DNA from: JAFDCJ01 sp049669725
Lineage (GTDB): Bacteria > Desulfobacterota > Desulfobacteria > Desulfobacterales > JAFDCJ01
NCBI GenBank assembly: GCA_049669725.1
Contig: JBATKU010000146.1
Span: forward strand, 1 to 15,108
DNA length: 15,108 bases
Direction of reading: 5' to 3'
Below, piece by piece: positions 14,434-15,108 of the stretch. The notes beneath the pieces are model-generated. The model made no database searches, had not been told where the DNA came from, and was given only the letters and a program-made list of their open reading frames with translations. The first letter of the stretch is position 1. Each line of letters starts with the position of its first letter. The translations under genes were made by a program, and so were the position numbers.

Positions 14434-15108
14434 CTATGCCCACACAAGCAGTCGTGGTGTTGATTTAATACGGTCATCACCATTGGGTGCTACCCTGACG
14501 GTGTATCCAAAGCGTCCGGAAATTTCGCAGATCAAGTCACAGCCGTAAAGATAGTTTCCATTTCCGCGATCCTCCAAGACCGACATCGGCTCCACGTGGC
14601 TGGCGGATACTTCTTCCAGCGATTTTAAATTACCGTAATAAAGTTCTACGTCGACTTCATCGGGTTGCAGATCACCGAGATGCACATCCGATGTCACCTG
14701 GAAGGTATCGCCGACGCGACAGGGTTCCTGGGTCTGGCGCACAGGGGAATTGATCTTGATTTGGTTCCAGAGGCTTCGCAGCCGCTTTATTTGTGCGGCC
14801 AGTTTTTTGGCTTCATCAGCTTCCTCAGCAATTAGAGAATCCCAGCGCCTGGCGGAGGGAATATAATAGCGGCTTTCATACTCGGATACCATGCGCAGGC
14901 TGCAAAACGATTCCATGGCCATTTTCATGGAGGCTTTCATTTTTTTTATCCAGCAGGTGGGCGGGTTACCGTTCTTACGGTCATAAAAACAGGGAATGAC
15001 TTCATTTTCCAGTACATTGTAGAGCGCCTGGCTCTCGATGGCATCCTGATAACCCAGATCTTCGTATTCCTTGCCGTTTCCAATTTGCCAGCCGCGTTCT
15101 TCCGTATA
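14434..15108 (-). CDS. glgP: Alpha-glucan phosphorylase, C-terminal 224 residues (runs off right edge)
   Basis: Phosphorolysis of alpha-1,4 glucan to glucose-1-phosphate. The frame stays open from the stop at 14434-14436 to the window edge, so an internal Met at 14940 is not the start. The first visible residues contain GWQIGNGKEYED, YQDAIESQALYNVLENEV and IPCFYDR, then WIKKMKASM and FCSLRMVSEYESRYY, the hallmark of the bacterial and archaeal short GT35 alpha-glucan phosphorylases. A beta-rich extension (about the last 105 residues) with VDVELYYG and SGRFGYTVRV is the tail typical of the DUF3417-containing form. The pyridoxal-phosphate lysine lies outside the window. It is the most upstream visible gene of the glgP-glgA-glgB set. 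Confidence 0.88.
   Translation of the reverse strand, partial: YTEERGWQIGNGKEYEDLGYQDAIESQALYNVLENEVIPCFYDRKNGNPPTCWIKKMKASMKMAMESFCSLRMVSEYESRYYIPSARRWDSLIAEEADEAKKLAAQIKRLRSLWNQIKINSPVRQTQEPCRVGDTFQVTSDVHLGDLQPDEVDVELYYGNLKSLEEVSASHVEPMSVLEDRGNGNYLYGCDLICEISGRFGYTVRVAPNGDDRIKSTPRLLVWA

Noticed and set aside
14434..14940. Stand-alone 168-residue protein starting at Met 14940
   Set aside because: The frame continues upstream to the window edge with clear alpha-glucan phosphorylase sequence, so this Met is internal.

Overview
The window reads as ordinary chromosomal sequence of a Gram-negative bacterium, most likely a sulfate-reducer-type deltaproteobacterium (Desulfobacterota). That placement is an inference from gene style: a long GyrB of Gram-negative type, AT-rich spacers between GC-moderate genes, an unusual thymidylate synthase, and an EndoQ-UvrD fusion. 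I see no phage, insertion sequence, CRISPR array, rRNA or tRNA.

Left part (1-6060), DNA metabolism. A possible partial gene on the + strand ends at position 90 and overlaps the 3' end of a minus-strand thymidylate synthase gene. Upstream on the same minus strand lie gyrB and dnaN, joined by an ATGA stop/start overlap. Upstream of dnaN is a 318-nt, very AT-rich gene-free stretch with several DnaA-box-like 9-mers, a candidate replication origin although dnaA is not beside it. Next come two small minus-strand genes that look like the N- and C-terminal halves of the recombination-associated protein RdgC, encoded separately.

Middle (6061-10655). A 368-nt divergent spacer carries hairpins, a perfect 7-bp dyad and a plausible sigma70 promoter. 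It leads into a 1145-residue + strand gene that fuses an endonuclease Q-like PHP/zinc-finger nuclease (recognition of deaminated bases) to a complete UvrD/Rep-type superfamily 1A helicase. Its last five residues, QLKLF, match the beta-clamp binding motif. This is the most interesting object in the window: it suggests a single-protein, clamp-tethered repair enzyme for uracil or hypoxanthine in DNA. A small secreted lytic transglycosylase follows.

Right part (10662-15108), glycogen metabolism. Convergent with the transglycosylase is a minus-strand set transcribed in the order alpha-glucan phosphorylase (only its C-terminal 224 residues are inside the window), glycogen synthase glgA, branching enzyme glgB. 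Together these would elongate, branch and phosphorolytically degrade glycogen. No glgC is visible.

Short heptamer tandem repeats occur in two separate intergenic gaps (next to gyrB and between glgP and glgA), which may be a genome-wide repeat habit of this organism.
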